From: Caldifarciminota bacterium
GTDB lineage: Bacteria; Hydrothermota; Tepidihabitantia; Tepidihabitantales; CAIPLT01
NCBI GenBank assembly: GCA_903865935.1
Contig: CAIPLT010000002.1
Coordinates: forward strand, 19,356 to 83,355
Length of the DNA stretch: 64,000 nt
Direction: 5' to 3'
Below, in pieces: positions 10,091 to 17,093 of the stretch (position 1 is its first letter; each line of letters begins with the position of its first letter). Below the pieces are notes generated by a model. The model saw nothing but the letters and a program-made list of their open reading frames with translations. It did no database searches and had not been told where the DNA came from. Position numbers and translations under genes: made by a program.

Positions 10091-10153
10091 ATGCTCAAAA
10101 TGGGTTATTTAGATTTTTCTTCTAGTTTACATAAGATAAATTATCAGAAGTAG
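10091..10153 (+). CDS. Possible 20-residue small ORF
   Basis: ATG at 10091 follows AGGAGAGGTG, one of the stronger Shine-Dalgarno sequences of the window. The frame gives MLKMGYLDFSSSLHKINYQK and stops at TAG 10151. No homology is recognised and the segment downstream of guaB has no other gene on the plus strand. It could be a leader or small peptide, or a chance frame behind a purine-rich tract. Confidence 0.25.
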   Translation: MLKMGYLDFSSSLHKINYQK

Positions 10154-10192
10154 AGATAAGAATGAAATATTTGATAAACGCTATGTTATTAG

Positions 10193-10564
10193 TTAAATAT
10201 TGAACTTTTTAGCGTAGGTTGATATTACCGGGATTTCCCATTTAGCCCCTGCTGCTGCATAAATTGCACTGATTATAAGCAGGATAACATAGGCTACTGC
10301 GATAATTGTTCCAACAAAATTATGCGCGAGCCAACCAATTACTTTAAATAAAAACCCGATTAGCGGAATATGTCCTAATATCCCGCCGAATATAACGCTT
10401 AATAACCATAGAGCGATAGATAGAATAATATAAGTAATTAAAAGCACCAAGCTCTGCTTACCGTGAAACTGCATGAAATCATCTTCTCGGTTAACGAATA
10501 TCGGGATAAAGCACAAAAACGGGAGATAACCAATTGCAGATAAAATTTTACTCTTTTCGGTCAT
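10193..10564 (-). CDS. DUF4870/TIC20-like small membrane protein
   Basis: A 123-residue inner-membrane protein with three or four hydrophobic helices. The N-terminal 'AIGYLPFLCFIPIF' and the FHGKQSLVLL motif before the second helix match the DUF4870 pattern (FHAKQGLxL). Function is unknown in the family. It is transcribed divergently from lptE. Its promoter puts the ATG 5 bases after the -10 box with no Shine-Dalgarno, so it is probably leaderless. Single-gene unit. Confidence 0.75.
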   Translation of the reverse strand: MTEKSKILSAIGYLPFLCFIPIFVNREDDFMQFHGKQSLVLLITYIILSIALWLLSVIFGGILGHIPLIGFLFKVIGWLAHNFVGTIIAVAYVILLIISAIYAAAGAKWEIPVISTYAKKFNI

Positions 10565-10569
10565 AATTT

Positions 10570-10597
10570 AATATAGTTAAAAGTTTGATAATGTCAA
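10570..10597 (-). promoter_or_regulatory. Promoter of the DUF4870 gene, leaderless layout
   Basis: On the minus strand TTGACA (10597-10592), 16 bases, TATATT (10575-10570), then 5 bases to the ATG. The -35 box lies 15 bases from the -35 of the divergent lptE promoter. Confidence 0.75.
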
Positions 10598-10612
10598 TAT
10601 CTTTAATTATCC

Positions 10613-10640
10613 TTGACAATATCAATATTGTCGGCAAAAT
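10613..10640 (+). promoter_or_regulatory. Promoter of lptE, leaderless layout
   Basis: TTGACA (10613-10618), 16 bases, CAAAAT (10635-10640, four of six consensus bases), then 6 bases to the lptE ATG. No Shine-Dalgarno is visible. Confidence 0.6.
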
Positions 10641-10646
10641 AGATTT

Positions 10647-11123
10647 ATGCTGAAATATGGCGTTTACTTCATTATTTTAATCCTGAGCTGTTGCGGCTAT
10701 TCAACCCATTCGATATTACCATCTAATCTCAAGACAATCGCGATACCAGTAGTCGGTAACGCGACAATTAAACCTGGTCTTGGTGACATGCTTACAAGCC
10801 AGTTAATTGATGATTTTACTCAAGACCGCAACTTAAAGGTCACACCGATTGATAAAGCCAATATTGTATTAAACTGTGCAATAAAAAACTTTGAGAGGTC
10901 TCCCCAGTCCTATAACGCAGACCAGACCGTGATTGCTTATAGGATAATTTTGACGGCCGGTGTTGTTGCTACGGATAATATTAAATCCGCGTCTTTATGG
11001 GAAGGTGATATCTCATCTTGGATTACTTATGATGCAGCGAGCGAAACCGAAGATATCGGTGTTGACCGCGCAATTAAAAAATTGTCACAGGATATATTAA
11101 GAAAAACACTCACCGCTTGGTAA
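10647..11123 (+). CDS. lptE: LptE-like LPS-assembly lipoprotein
   Basis: A 158-residue lipoprotein. The N-terminus MLKYGVYFIILILSC is a signal with a likely lipid-modified Cys15, followed by GYSTHSILPSNLKTIAIP, the typical opening of LptE ('CGYS...LP..IKTIAIPVF.N'). LptE plugs the LptD barrel that inserts LPS in the outer membrane. Further matches are 'GLGDMLTSQLIDDF' and a C-terminal helical stretch. lptC, lptA and lptB are found at 32.6-34.9 kb, so the window holds most of an Lpt bridge. LptD is not present here. Confidence 0.82.
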   Translation: MLKYGVYFIILILSCCGYSTHSILPSNLKTIAIPVVGNATIKPGLGDMLTSQLIDDFTQDRNLKVTPIDKANIVLNCAIKNFERSPQSYNADQTVIAYRIILTAGVVATDNIKSASLWEGDISSWITYDAASETEDIGVDRAIKKLSQDILRKTLTAW

Positions 11124-12490
11124 ACCAATCTAACCGTTCATTTAAAAGATTCACAAGCAAATCAAGGCAATTATATATTTCTAATGTGCTGAACCTAAGA
11201 GTAGAAAAAATAATTTTTGGCGGAAGCGGTCTTGCGACTTTTGACAATGTAAAGGTCTTCGTACCATTTTCCGCACCCGGAGATTTAGTTCAGGTAAAGA
11301 TTGTTGAAAGGAAAAAGAACTATTACGTTGCGGAAATAAAAAAAATTTTAGAGCCGTCAAAAATGCGGGTTAAACCGCCCTGTCCTTATTTTACTGATTG
11401 CGGCGGGTGCGACTTGCAGCATTTATCTTATGCCTCACAACTGAAAATAAAACAGGAGTTTGCGTTTGAATCTTTAAGTCGTATCGGTCATCTGAATATT
11501 GCCAAAGCACCTTCAATCATTAAGTCGTCGCCATTTCATTGCCGCAACAAAACCCAATATCCACTAAGGGGTCGTCCTTTGAAAATCGGTTTTTACCGGT
11601 CGCTCAGCCATCACGTGATTAATATTGATAAATGTCTTTTACATCCTATTATTTTTGATGACATACGTGCAAAAATAAAAGAACTGATAATAGCTGCTAA
11701 AGAACCGATTTACCATGAAATCCAGCATTCTGGTAATCTCCGTCATATAATAATCAGACAGGGGATGAACACCGATGAAATTCTCATAACATTTGTTACC
11801 CGCACACCGTCAATATCTGAAAAATTATATAAGCCTCTCCCCCAAGAATTCAAAAATATTGTTGGTATTACCCAGTCGATAAATCCGGACAGAACCAACC
11901 GTATTCTTGGCGACAGGAATAAAACGTTGTTCGGTAATGATTACATTATGGAGAGGGTGCTGGATAAGAAATTTAAAATCTCAGCAGATGCATTTTTTCA
12001 GGTGAACACACAGCAGGCAGAAAATATGGCATTCAAGCTCAGGGAATATATCGGTTCAGCCGAACAGGTTCTTGATTTATACTGCGGAGTCGGTTTTCTT
12101 TCAATCACGGCGAGTGATCTGGCAAAGAAAATTTATGGTATTGAAATTAGCAGGCAAGCGATTAACGATGCGATAGAAAATGCAAGAATGAATAGTATCA
12201 GTAATATCGAATACATTGCTTCGCCGGTTGAACTGGCAATCAGGAATTATAGAAACATTGACACAATTATTCTTGACCCGCCCAGAAAAGGCTGCGATGA
12301 GAACTTACTGCAAAATATCGCGCGTATCAAACCAAAAAAGATTATTTACATCTCATGCAACCCAACGACCTTTGCACGGGATATTGCGATTTTAGAGAAA
12401 TTCAATTATCGTCTTGAACAATACGAACTGATGGATATGTTTCCGCAAACTTACCATGTCGAGTCAATCGCCAGAATAATGCTAAAATAA
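11117..12490 (+). CDS. TrmA/RlmD-family RNA uracil-5-methyltransferase
   Basis: A 457-residue SAM-dependent enzyme that makes 5-methyluridine in rRNA or tRNA. An N-terminal TRAM domain (about 20-80) precedes four Fe-S ligand cysteines (CPYFTDCGGC plus a further Cys later), then the methyltransferase core: VLDLYCGVGFLS, DPPRKGCDE with the catalytic-loop motif, and YISCNPTTFARD with the nucleophilic Cys. RlmD/RlmC or TrmA specificity cannot be told by eye. The start used is TTG 11117, overlapping the lptE stop; a GTG about 66 bases later is an alternative. Confidence 0.88.
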   Translation: MVNQSNRSFKRFTSKSRQLYISNVLNLRVEKIIFGGSGLATFDNVKVFVPFSAPGDLVQVKIVERKKNYYVAEIKKILEPSKMRVKPPCPYFTDCGGCDLQHLSYASQLKIKQEFAFESLSRIGHLNIAKAPSIIKSSPFHCRNKTQYPLRGRPLKIGFYRSLSHHVINIDKCLLHPIIFDDIRAKIKELIIAAKEPIYHEIQHSGNLRHIIIRQGMNTDEILITFVTRTPSISEKLYKPLPQEFKNIVGITQSINPDRTNRILGDRNKTLFGNDYIMERVLDKKFKISADAFFQVNTQQAENMAFKLREYIGSAEQVLDLYCGVGFLSITASDLAKKIYGIEISRQAINDAIENARMNSISNIEYIASPVELAIRNYRNIDTIILDPPRKGCDENLLQNIARIKPKKIIYISCNPTTFARDIAILEKFNYRLEQYELMDMFPQTYHVESIARIMLK

Positions 12491-12501
12491 TTTTTTTACG
12501 A

Positions 12502-14010
12502 ATGAACTTGAACAAACACGAATTTATTATAAACGCTAAAAAAATATACACACTTGATAGTAGCAACAATATATATAATACGATGTTGATTGAAGATGGT
12601 AAAATTAAGGAGCTTTCCAATCACCTTCTCCCCTATAAACATGAAAAAATTAGTTATCCGGACAAATATATTGTACCGGGATTTATTGATTCGCATACAC
12701 ATATTCTTGGCACTGGTCTGCAACAGGTATTTCCTGAAGTGTCATCAGCCCAATCATTTGAAGAAATATTCGATAAGATCTCTGCTGCTTCTAATATCGC
12801 TCAGGAGTATGGATTTTTGGTGGTATACAACTTTGAGCCAGACAATACAAAAGAACGTCGCTATCCGCATCGTAGAGAACTAGACAGGCTGATAAAGGAC
12901 TATGCCATGCTTTTATACCGTATTGACGGTCATTCCGGCGTGTTAAATACAAAAGGTCTGGAACAGGTGCTTGAAACCAAAGACAAGATTTTGGAGCGGG
13001 GAATTGAATATGATGAACACAAAGAGCCGACCGGCATTTTGCGCGGTAAGGCGTATGAGTTCACAGCTCGGTTTTTCAACAATAAGTTCAGTCCAGAACT
13101 GAGAATACAAGCATTTGAAAAAGCGTGCGGTCTTGCGATTAAGCATGGTGTAACCACTATGATCACAATGCTCGGCACAGAAGTTGATAATATTACTTGC
13201 GAGCTTTTATTACAGGTTCAGGATAAGCTGCCGATTGAAGTTATTCCATTTTATCAGACCAAGGATATTGAGCGGGTTAAAAAGCTTAATTTGTCAAGAA
13301 TCGGCGGTTGTATATTGATTGATGGTTCGTTCGGCTCGCATACCGCTGCTCTAATAGAAGATTATACGGACGAGCCAAATAACAAAGGAGTTTTATATCT
13401 GACTGACCAGGAGCTGACCAACTTTTATCAGGAGTCGGATGCGAATGGCCTGCAGACCGCAGTGCATGCGATTGGCGATAGAGCGATTGAACAGGTTGTG
13501 CGATGTTTTGAATCATTCTTAAAAGATAATCGCTTGCGGCATCGAATTGAGCATTGCGAACTCTTGAACGACGATTTAATCAAACGTATCAGGGATTTAG
13601 GCTTGGTGGTCTGTGTACAGCCCGCATTTGAAAATTATTGGGGCGGTGCAGGTAAAATGTATAAAGAACGTTTAGGCGAGCGATGGCAAAAGACCAATCC
13701 ATTGAACAAGTTGATTAATTCCGGCATTCTGGTTGCGGCTGGTTCTGATGCACCGATTACACCGATTGACCCTCTTCTTGGTATCAGTTCAGCTGTAAAT
13801 CATCCTAATCCCGAGCATCGCATTTCTTGTTTATACGCATTGCAGATGTTCACCAAAAATGGCGCGTATGCAATATGTGCGGAAAACCGTATCGGTATAT
13901 TAAAAGAAAATTATCAGGCAGATTTTGTCGTGCTTGATAATGACCCGCTCGAAAATACTGCTAACAAGATTTGTCGTGTCTATAAAAAAGGTAACCAATT
14001 ATATTTCTGA
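12502..14010 (+). CDS. Amidohydrolase (YtcJ-like, amidohydrolase 3 family)
   Basis: A 502-residue metal-dependent hydrolase. The N-terminal beta-sandwich leads into GFIDSHTH, the first metal site; later come 'HAIGDRAIEQ', HRIEHCELL and AAGSDAPITP, which supply further His and Asp ligands. This is the YtcJ/exoenzyme-regulatory AepA-like group, whose substrates are mostly unknown (N-substituted amines or amides). No signal peptide, so probably cytoplasmic. It starts 11 bases after the RNA methyltransferase without a clear Shine-Dalgarno. The specific substrate cannot be named. Confidence 0.82.
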   Translation: MNLNKHEFIINAKKIYTLDSSNNIYNTMLIEDGKIKELSNHLLPYKHEKISYPDKYIVPGFIDSHTHILGTGLQQVFPEVSSAQSFEEIFDKISAASNIAQEYGFLVVYNFEPDNTKERRYPHRRELDRLIKDYAMLLYRIDGHSGVLNTKGLEQVLETKDKILERGIEYDEHKEPTGILRGKAYEFTARFFNNKFSPELRIQAFEKACGLAIKHGVTTMITMLGTEVDNITCELLLQVQDKLPIEVIPFYQTKDIERVKKLNLSRIGGCILIDGSFGSHTAALIEDYTDEPNNKGVLYLTDQELTNFYQESDANGLQTAVHAIGDRAIEQVVRCFESFLKDNRLRHRIEHCELLNDDLIKRIRDLGLVVCVQPAFENYWGGAGKMYKERLGERWQKTNPLNKLINSGILVAAGSDAPITPIDPLLGISSAVNHPNPEHRISCLYALQMFTKNGAYAICAENRIGILKENYQADFVVLDNDPLENTANKICRVYKKGNQLYF

Positions 14011-14034
14011 TAGTAAGATTTAGATAAGAAGTCT

Positions 14035-14265
14035 TTAAAAATAATTATTGACAAAATTCGTAGGAACACGGAGGGGTCACGGGTTAGATTCGCTACCCGC
14101 ATCATTCTCTCCATTGATTAGCAGGTTAAAAACTACTTCATTTATCGATTTAAGTCATTATTTATTAAATTATTTATGCTTTTACCTATATCTCAATATT
14201 GAACTCGATTAAGAAAACTATCATTTACTTTATCATTTACGCTATTTATCAATCCGTTATTTAAC
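14035..14265. repeat. Dispersed repeat, copy 1
   Basis: Aligns with 30595-30826 at a constant offset of 16560 for the first 110 bases, then with a one-base indel. Best conserved are TTGACAAAATTCGTA, CTCCATTGATTAGCAGGT, AACTACTTCATTTATC and TTATGCTTTTACCTATATCTC. A short GC hairpin near 14080-14099 (CGGGTTAG/CTACCCG, one bulge) has a counterpart in copy 2. The right-hand edge fades gradually. The nature of the element is unknown. Confidence 0.85.
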
Positions 14266-14339
14266 ATATCAAAGTCATCATTAATCACACAATTGACCAC
14301 AATATCATTCATTACACTCAGAAAAATATTAATTTTCAT
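14193..14339 (-). pseudogene. 48-codon frame matching the repeat-encoded peptide (likely remnant)
   Basis: The minus strand reads from ATG 14339 to TGA: an Asn/Ile/Val-rich peptide ending in DSFLNRVQY. Past the stop, the same frame continues as DIGKSINNL, and after a one-base shift as INEVVFNLLINGEND. The same peptide is encoded without the stop and shift in copy 2 (DIGKSISNL, INEVVLDLLINGGNN). This looks like a decayed short coding sequence, or a non-coding element that happens to be open in one copy. Confidence 0.35.
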
Positions 14340-14436
14340 TTCTTACTTTTATACAGTACTTACTTCATAAAGTCGAATAGACGATTACGGTTCTAAAATA
14401 ACAAATATAAAGATAGAAAATATTAATATTTTTTTA

Positions 14437-14465
14437 TTGACAAATGATATTCTTTTCGATACTAT
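14437..14465 (+). promoter_or_regulatory. Promoter of the symporter pair
   Basis: TTGACA (14437-14442), 17 bases, TACTAT (14460-14465). The ATG of the small accessory gene is 15 bases further, which leaves a leader of under 10 bases with no Shine-Dalgarno. Confidence 0.55.
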
Positions 14466-14480
14466 TTTTGCGAGTTATTA

Positions 14481-14594
14481 ATGACGATTTATAATTGTCC
14501 GATTCTAACTTTCCTCGCGATTATCGTCGCATTATTCAGTATATTAATATCAATCATCTGGGCAGCCTGGTTCTTCCCAAAAGAAAAAAAGTAA
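14481..14594 (+). CDS. Small single-helix protein, probable symporter accessory subunit
   Basis: A 37-residue peptide: MTIYNCP, then a hydrophobic helix rich in Leu, Ile, Ala and Phe, then WAAWFFPKEKK. Its stop is one base before the ATG of a sodium:solute symporter. NCBI annotates a family of 30-50-residue 'symporter small accessory proteins' just upstream of SSS transporters; the size, single membrane helix, aromatic/Lys-rich end and position fit. It should sit in the inner membrane with the transporter. Recognised by context and composition, not by alignment. Confidence 0.68.
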   Translation: MTIYNCPILTFLAIIVALFSILISIIWAAWFFPKEKK

Positions 14595-14595
14595 A

Positions 14596-16035
14596 ATGTC
14601 TGCCGCATTAGTCTATACTATCGTTTTATTCCTGTATATTTTGATTCTATTTATTATCGGGTTGGTCAGCCGAAAGCAAATGGGCGGTCAGGCAGAAGAT
14701 TTTTATCTAGGCGGTCGAAACACCGGTGCCTGGGTATCAAGCTTTGCATTTGTTGCCGCTTATTTCAGTTCGGTCGTGATTATCGGCGGAGGCGGATTCG
14801 GTTACAAGTTTGGCATGGCAACAATCTGGATTGGCGCGATAAACGTTCTAATCGGTGCAACCTTAGCCTGGATTGTGCTGGGTAAAAAGACCCGCGAACA
14901 GACTCAGGAGTTGAATGCGGTCACAATGCCTGAATTTTTTGCCAAACGTTATAAGCTACCAGTTTTGCAGGTTATCTCAGCGATAATCATAACCGTGTTT
15001 ATGATTGTTTATAATGTGAGTATTTTAAAAGGCATGGCGAGCATTCTCGAGGTTCTAATGAGTATCAGCTATTTTCAGGGGCTTTTAATCTCGGGTGTGA
15101 TTATTATTGTTTATGTTACCTTAGGCGGATATCTCGCAGTGGTCTGGACAAGTTTTTTCCAGGCATGGGTGATGCTTTTTGCTTTAATACTTCTGACAAT
15201 TTTAACTTTGGCTAAGGTCGGCGGATTTTCGCATGCGATGGCTCAGCTTACTGCGATTAATCAGCAGTATGTTCAGACACCCGGTTTATGGGGCTGGTCA
15301 GGTCTTGCTTCGTATTGTCTGATTGTCAGTTTTGGAGTCTGGGGCATGCCGCAGTTGATGACCAGATTTTATTCAATTAAAAATGTTTCGGTATTGAGAA
15401 TCGGAACGATTTTGGTGACATTCGGCGCTTCAATGGCAGTTCTCCCCTATCTGAACGGTGCGATTTCAAGAATTCTTTTTCCGAATCTGAAAAATGCGGA
15501 TTTGGCAATTCCATATCTGGTTAAGATGGTGATGTCGCCATTAGGTCAGGCAGTATTTTTAACTGGTGTTATTGCAGCGGGTATGTCAACCTTTGCTGCG
15601 GTGCTGATAATCTGCGTTTCATCTTTAATCAAGGATTTGTATGAAGGCGGAATGAAACGAAAACTGGATTCCAAAACCCATTTGAAATATGCGAGAATCG
15701 CCAGTATCACGATTGGCATTCTGTCGATGCTTGTGGCGATTAAACCACCTGCAATGATTTTAGTGCTGACCGCATTTTCATGGGCAGTAATCGCATCAGC
15801 AAATCTCTGGCCATTCTTTTTCGGACTTTACCAAAAGACCCCTTCCAAGAATGCAGCTCTGATTTCAATGGTTGGTGGTAGTATCATCGCTTTGGTTTGG
15901 TTAATCCTGCGTAATCCATTTGGTATTCATGGTTTTATACCTGGTGTTGCAAGTAGTCTAATACTGTTTGTAGTGGTAAGTTTATTTACTAAAAATATTG
16001 ACAGAAACAAAATGAGTGATATAGTTAATAAGTGA
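14596..16035 (+). CDS. Sodium:solute symporter (SSS family)
   Basis: A 479-residue inner-membrane transporter with about 13 hydrophobic helices. The N-terminus has the SSS signature region 'EDFYLGGRNTGAWVSSFAF', and the middle has GGYLAVVWTSFFQAWVML, matching the family helix that contributes to the Na+ site. Substrates in the family include proline, pantothenate, acetate and sugars; the substrate here cannot be named. It is coupled to the small accessory gene one base upstream and followed after 19 bases by a secreted repeat protein with its own GGGAGG site. Confidence 0.9.
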   Translation: MSAALVYTIVLFLYILILFIIGLVSRKQMGGQAEDFYLGGRNTGAWVSSFAFVAAYFSSVVIIGGGGFGYKFGMATIWIGAINVLIGATLAWIVLGKKTREQTQELNAVTMPEFFAKRYKLPVLQVISAIIITVFMIVYNVSILKGMASILEVLMSISYFQGLLISGVIIIVYVTLGGYLAVVWTSFFQAWVMLFALILLTILTLAKVGGFSHAMAQLTAINQQYVQTPGLWGWSGLASYCLIVSFGVWGMPQLMTRFYSIKNVSVLRIGTILVTFGASMAVLPYLNGAISRILFPNLKNADLAIPYLVKMVMSPLGQAVFLTGVIAAGMSTFAAVLIICVSSLIKDLYEGGMKRKLDSKTHLKYARIASITIGILSMLVAIKPPAMILVLTAFSWAVIASANLWPFFFGLYQKTPSKNAALISMVGGSIIALVWLILRNPFGIHGFIPGVASSLILFVVVSLFTKNIDRNKMSDIVNK

Positions 16036-16054
16036 TGAATTCATGGGAGGCAAT

Positions 16055-17080
16055 ATGAATAACATAAAGTATTTACTGGTTGTAATGTGTATTGTATCTC
16101 TTGTAGGAATTAAAATGTATGCACAGACAGGATTTTTAAATCAAAAACCGTGCATGTATGACGGAATGATTAATCCTTACTCCGGTATGGCTAAAACTGC
16201 TTTCACCGCAAGCGTCCATTATTATGATCCGGACGGCAAAAAACCGACCAATATTCATGTTTATGTTGATGATGTGAGCTATGTATTAAAGCGTGCTTCG
16301 GGTAAAGCGTATAACGGAATCTATAAATGCAAGCTGACCTTACCACCGGGCGAGCATAAATATTATTTTTATGCGGAAGATGATTATAGTGCGGATGTGA
16401 GAATGCCGAGGTACGGTGTTTTCAAAGGGCCGACGGTTGGCGTCACAAAACCATATGTGAAACCGGCAAAACTAAGTAACGGCGGTTGTTTGGAAGAAAC
16501 CGGCAGCGAAAACACAATCTTTACTTATACGGTTCATTACAAAGACCCGGATACAAAACAACCGGTAAAAATTTATGTATTTGTTGACGGTATTAAATAT
16601 CCGATGTCATTGCATAAGGGAATGAAATATGACGGCGATTATATTGCTATGCTCACGCTTCCAGCAGGCAAGCATGCTTATTATTTCAAGGCAATGGATG
16701 CGATGGGAAATTGTATTTCTCTGCCGGCAGACGGTTTTATTCGCGGTCCGGAAATCAACGCGACTTCAAATAATCCGCCCCGATTGTTCGACATTAAATT
16801 AGACCCGCCGATCGGTTATACTAACGAGCATTTTAACTATATGGTAACTTATACGGATGAAGATTTTGACCCGCCGTCAATTATGAATATCGTGATTGAT
16901 GGTATCACTTACCCGATTAATCTGAACGCGGGAAAAACATACAACGGCGTTTATGGTTACCGTTCAAAATTATATTTAGGTAATTTTCATGACTACTATT
17001 TCTACTGCGAAGACGGGAGAGGTGGTAGTTGTCGAGTTCCACTGACTGGTACCTTACATGGACCAGTAGTTGTAAAATAA
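16055..17080 (+). CDS. Secreted protein with three tandem beta-domain repeats
   Basis: A 341-residue exported protein of unknown function. ATG 16055 is chosen over the in-frame ATG 16043 because GGGAGG lies between them; it also gives a clean signal peptide (MNNIKYLLVVMCIVSLVGIK, cleavage near YAQ). Then come three repeats of about 90-95 residues. Each carries a Y.DPD/YTDED motif, I.V.[IV]DG..Y, G..Y[ND]G.Y, LPPGEH.YYF-like and GP[ETV]-type endings. They look like Ig/PKD-type beta sandwiches. Probably co-transcribed with the symporter and the following propeller protein. Confidence 0.72.
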   Translation: MNNIKYLLVVMCIVSLVGIKMYAQTGFLNQKPCMYDGMINPYSGMAKTAFTASVHYYDPDGKKPTNIHVYVDDVSYVLKRASGKAYNGIYKCKLTLPPGEHKYYFYAEDDYSADVRMPRYGVFKGPTVGVTKPYVKPAKLSNGGCLEETGSENTIFTYTVHYKDPDTKQPVKIYVFVDGIKYPMSLHKGMKYDGDYIAMLTLPAGKHAYYFKAMDAMGNCISLPADGFIRGPEINATSNNPPRLFDIKLDPPIGYTNEHFNYMVTYTDEDFDPPSIMNIVIDGITYPINLNAGKTYNGVYGYRSKLYLGNFHDYYFYCEDGRGGSCRVPLTGTLHGPVVVK

Positions 17081-17093
17081 TTGGAGGAATAAA

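Larger units (their letters stand above)
14011..14480. other. Gene-free stretch holding repeat copy 1
   Basis: About 470 bases between the amidohydrolase and the symporter pair. It holds copy 1 of a dispersed repeat, very AT-rich sequence with no convincing gene, and the promoter of the symporter pair near its end. The only frame of note is the 48-codon remnant on the minus strand described separately. Confidence 0.7.

Noticed and set aside
16043..16054. Upstream ATG of the three-repeat protein
   Set aside because: The GGGAGG ribosome site lies after it; ATG 16055 gives a proper signal peptide.
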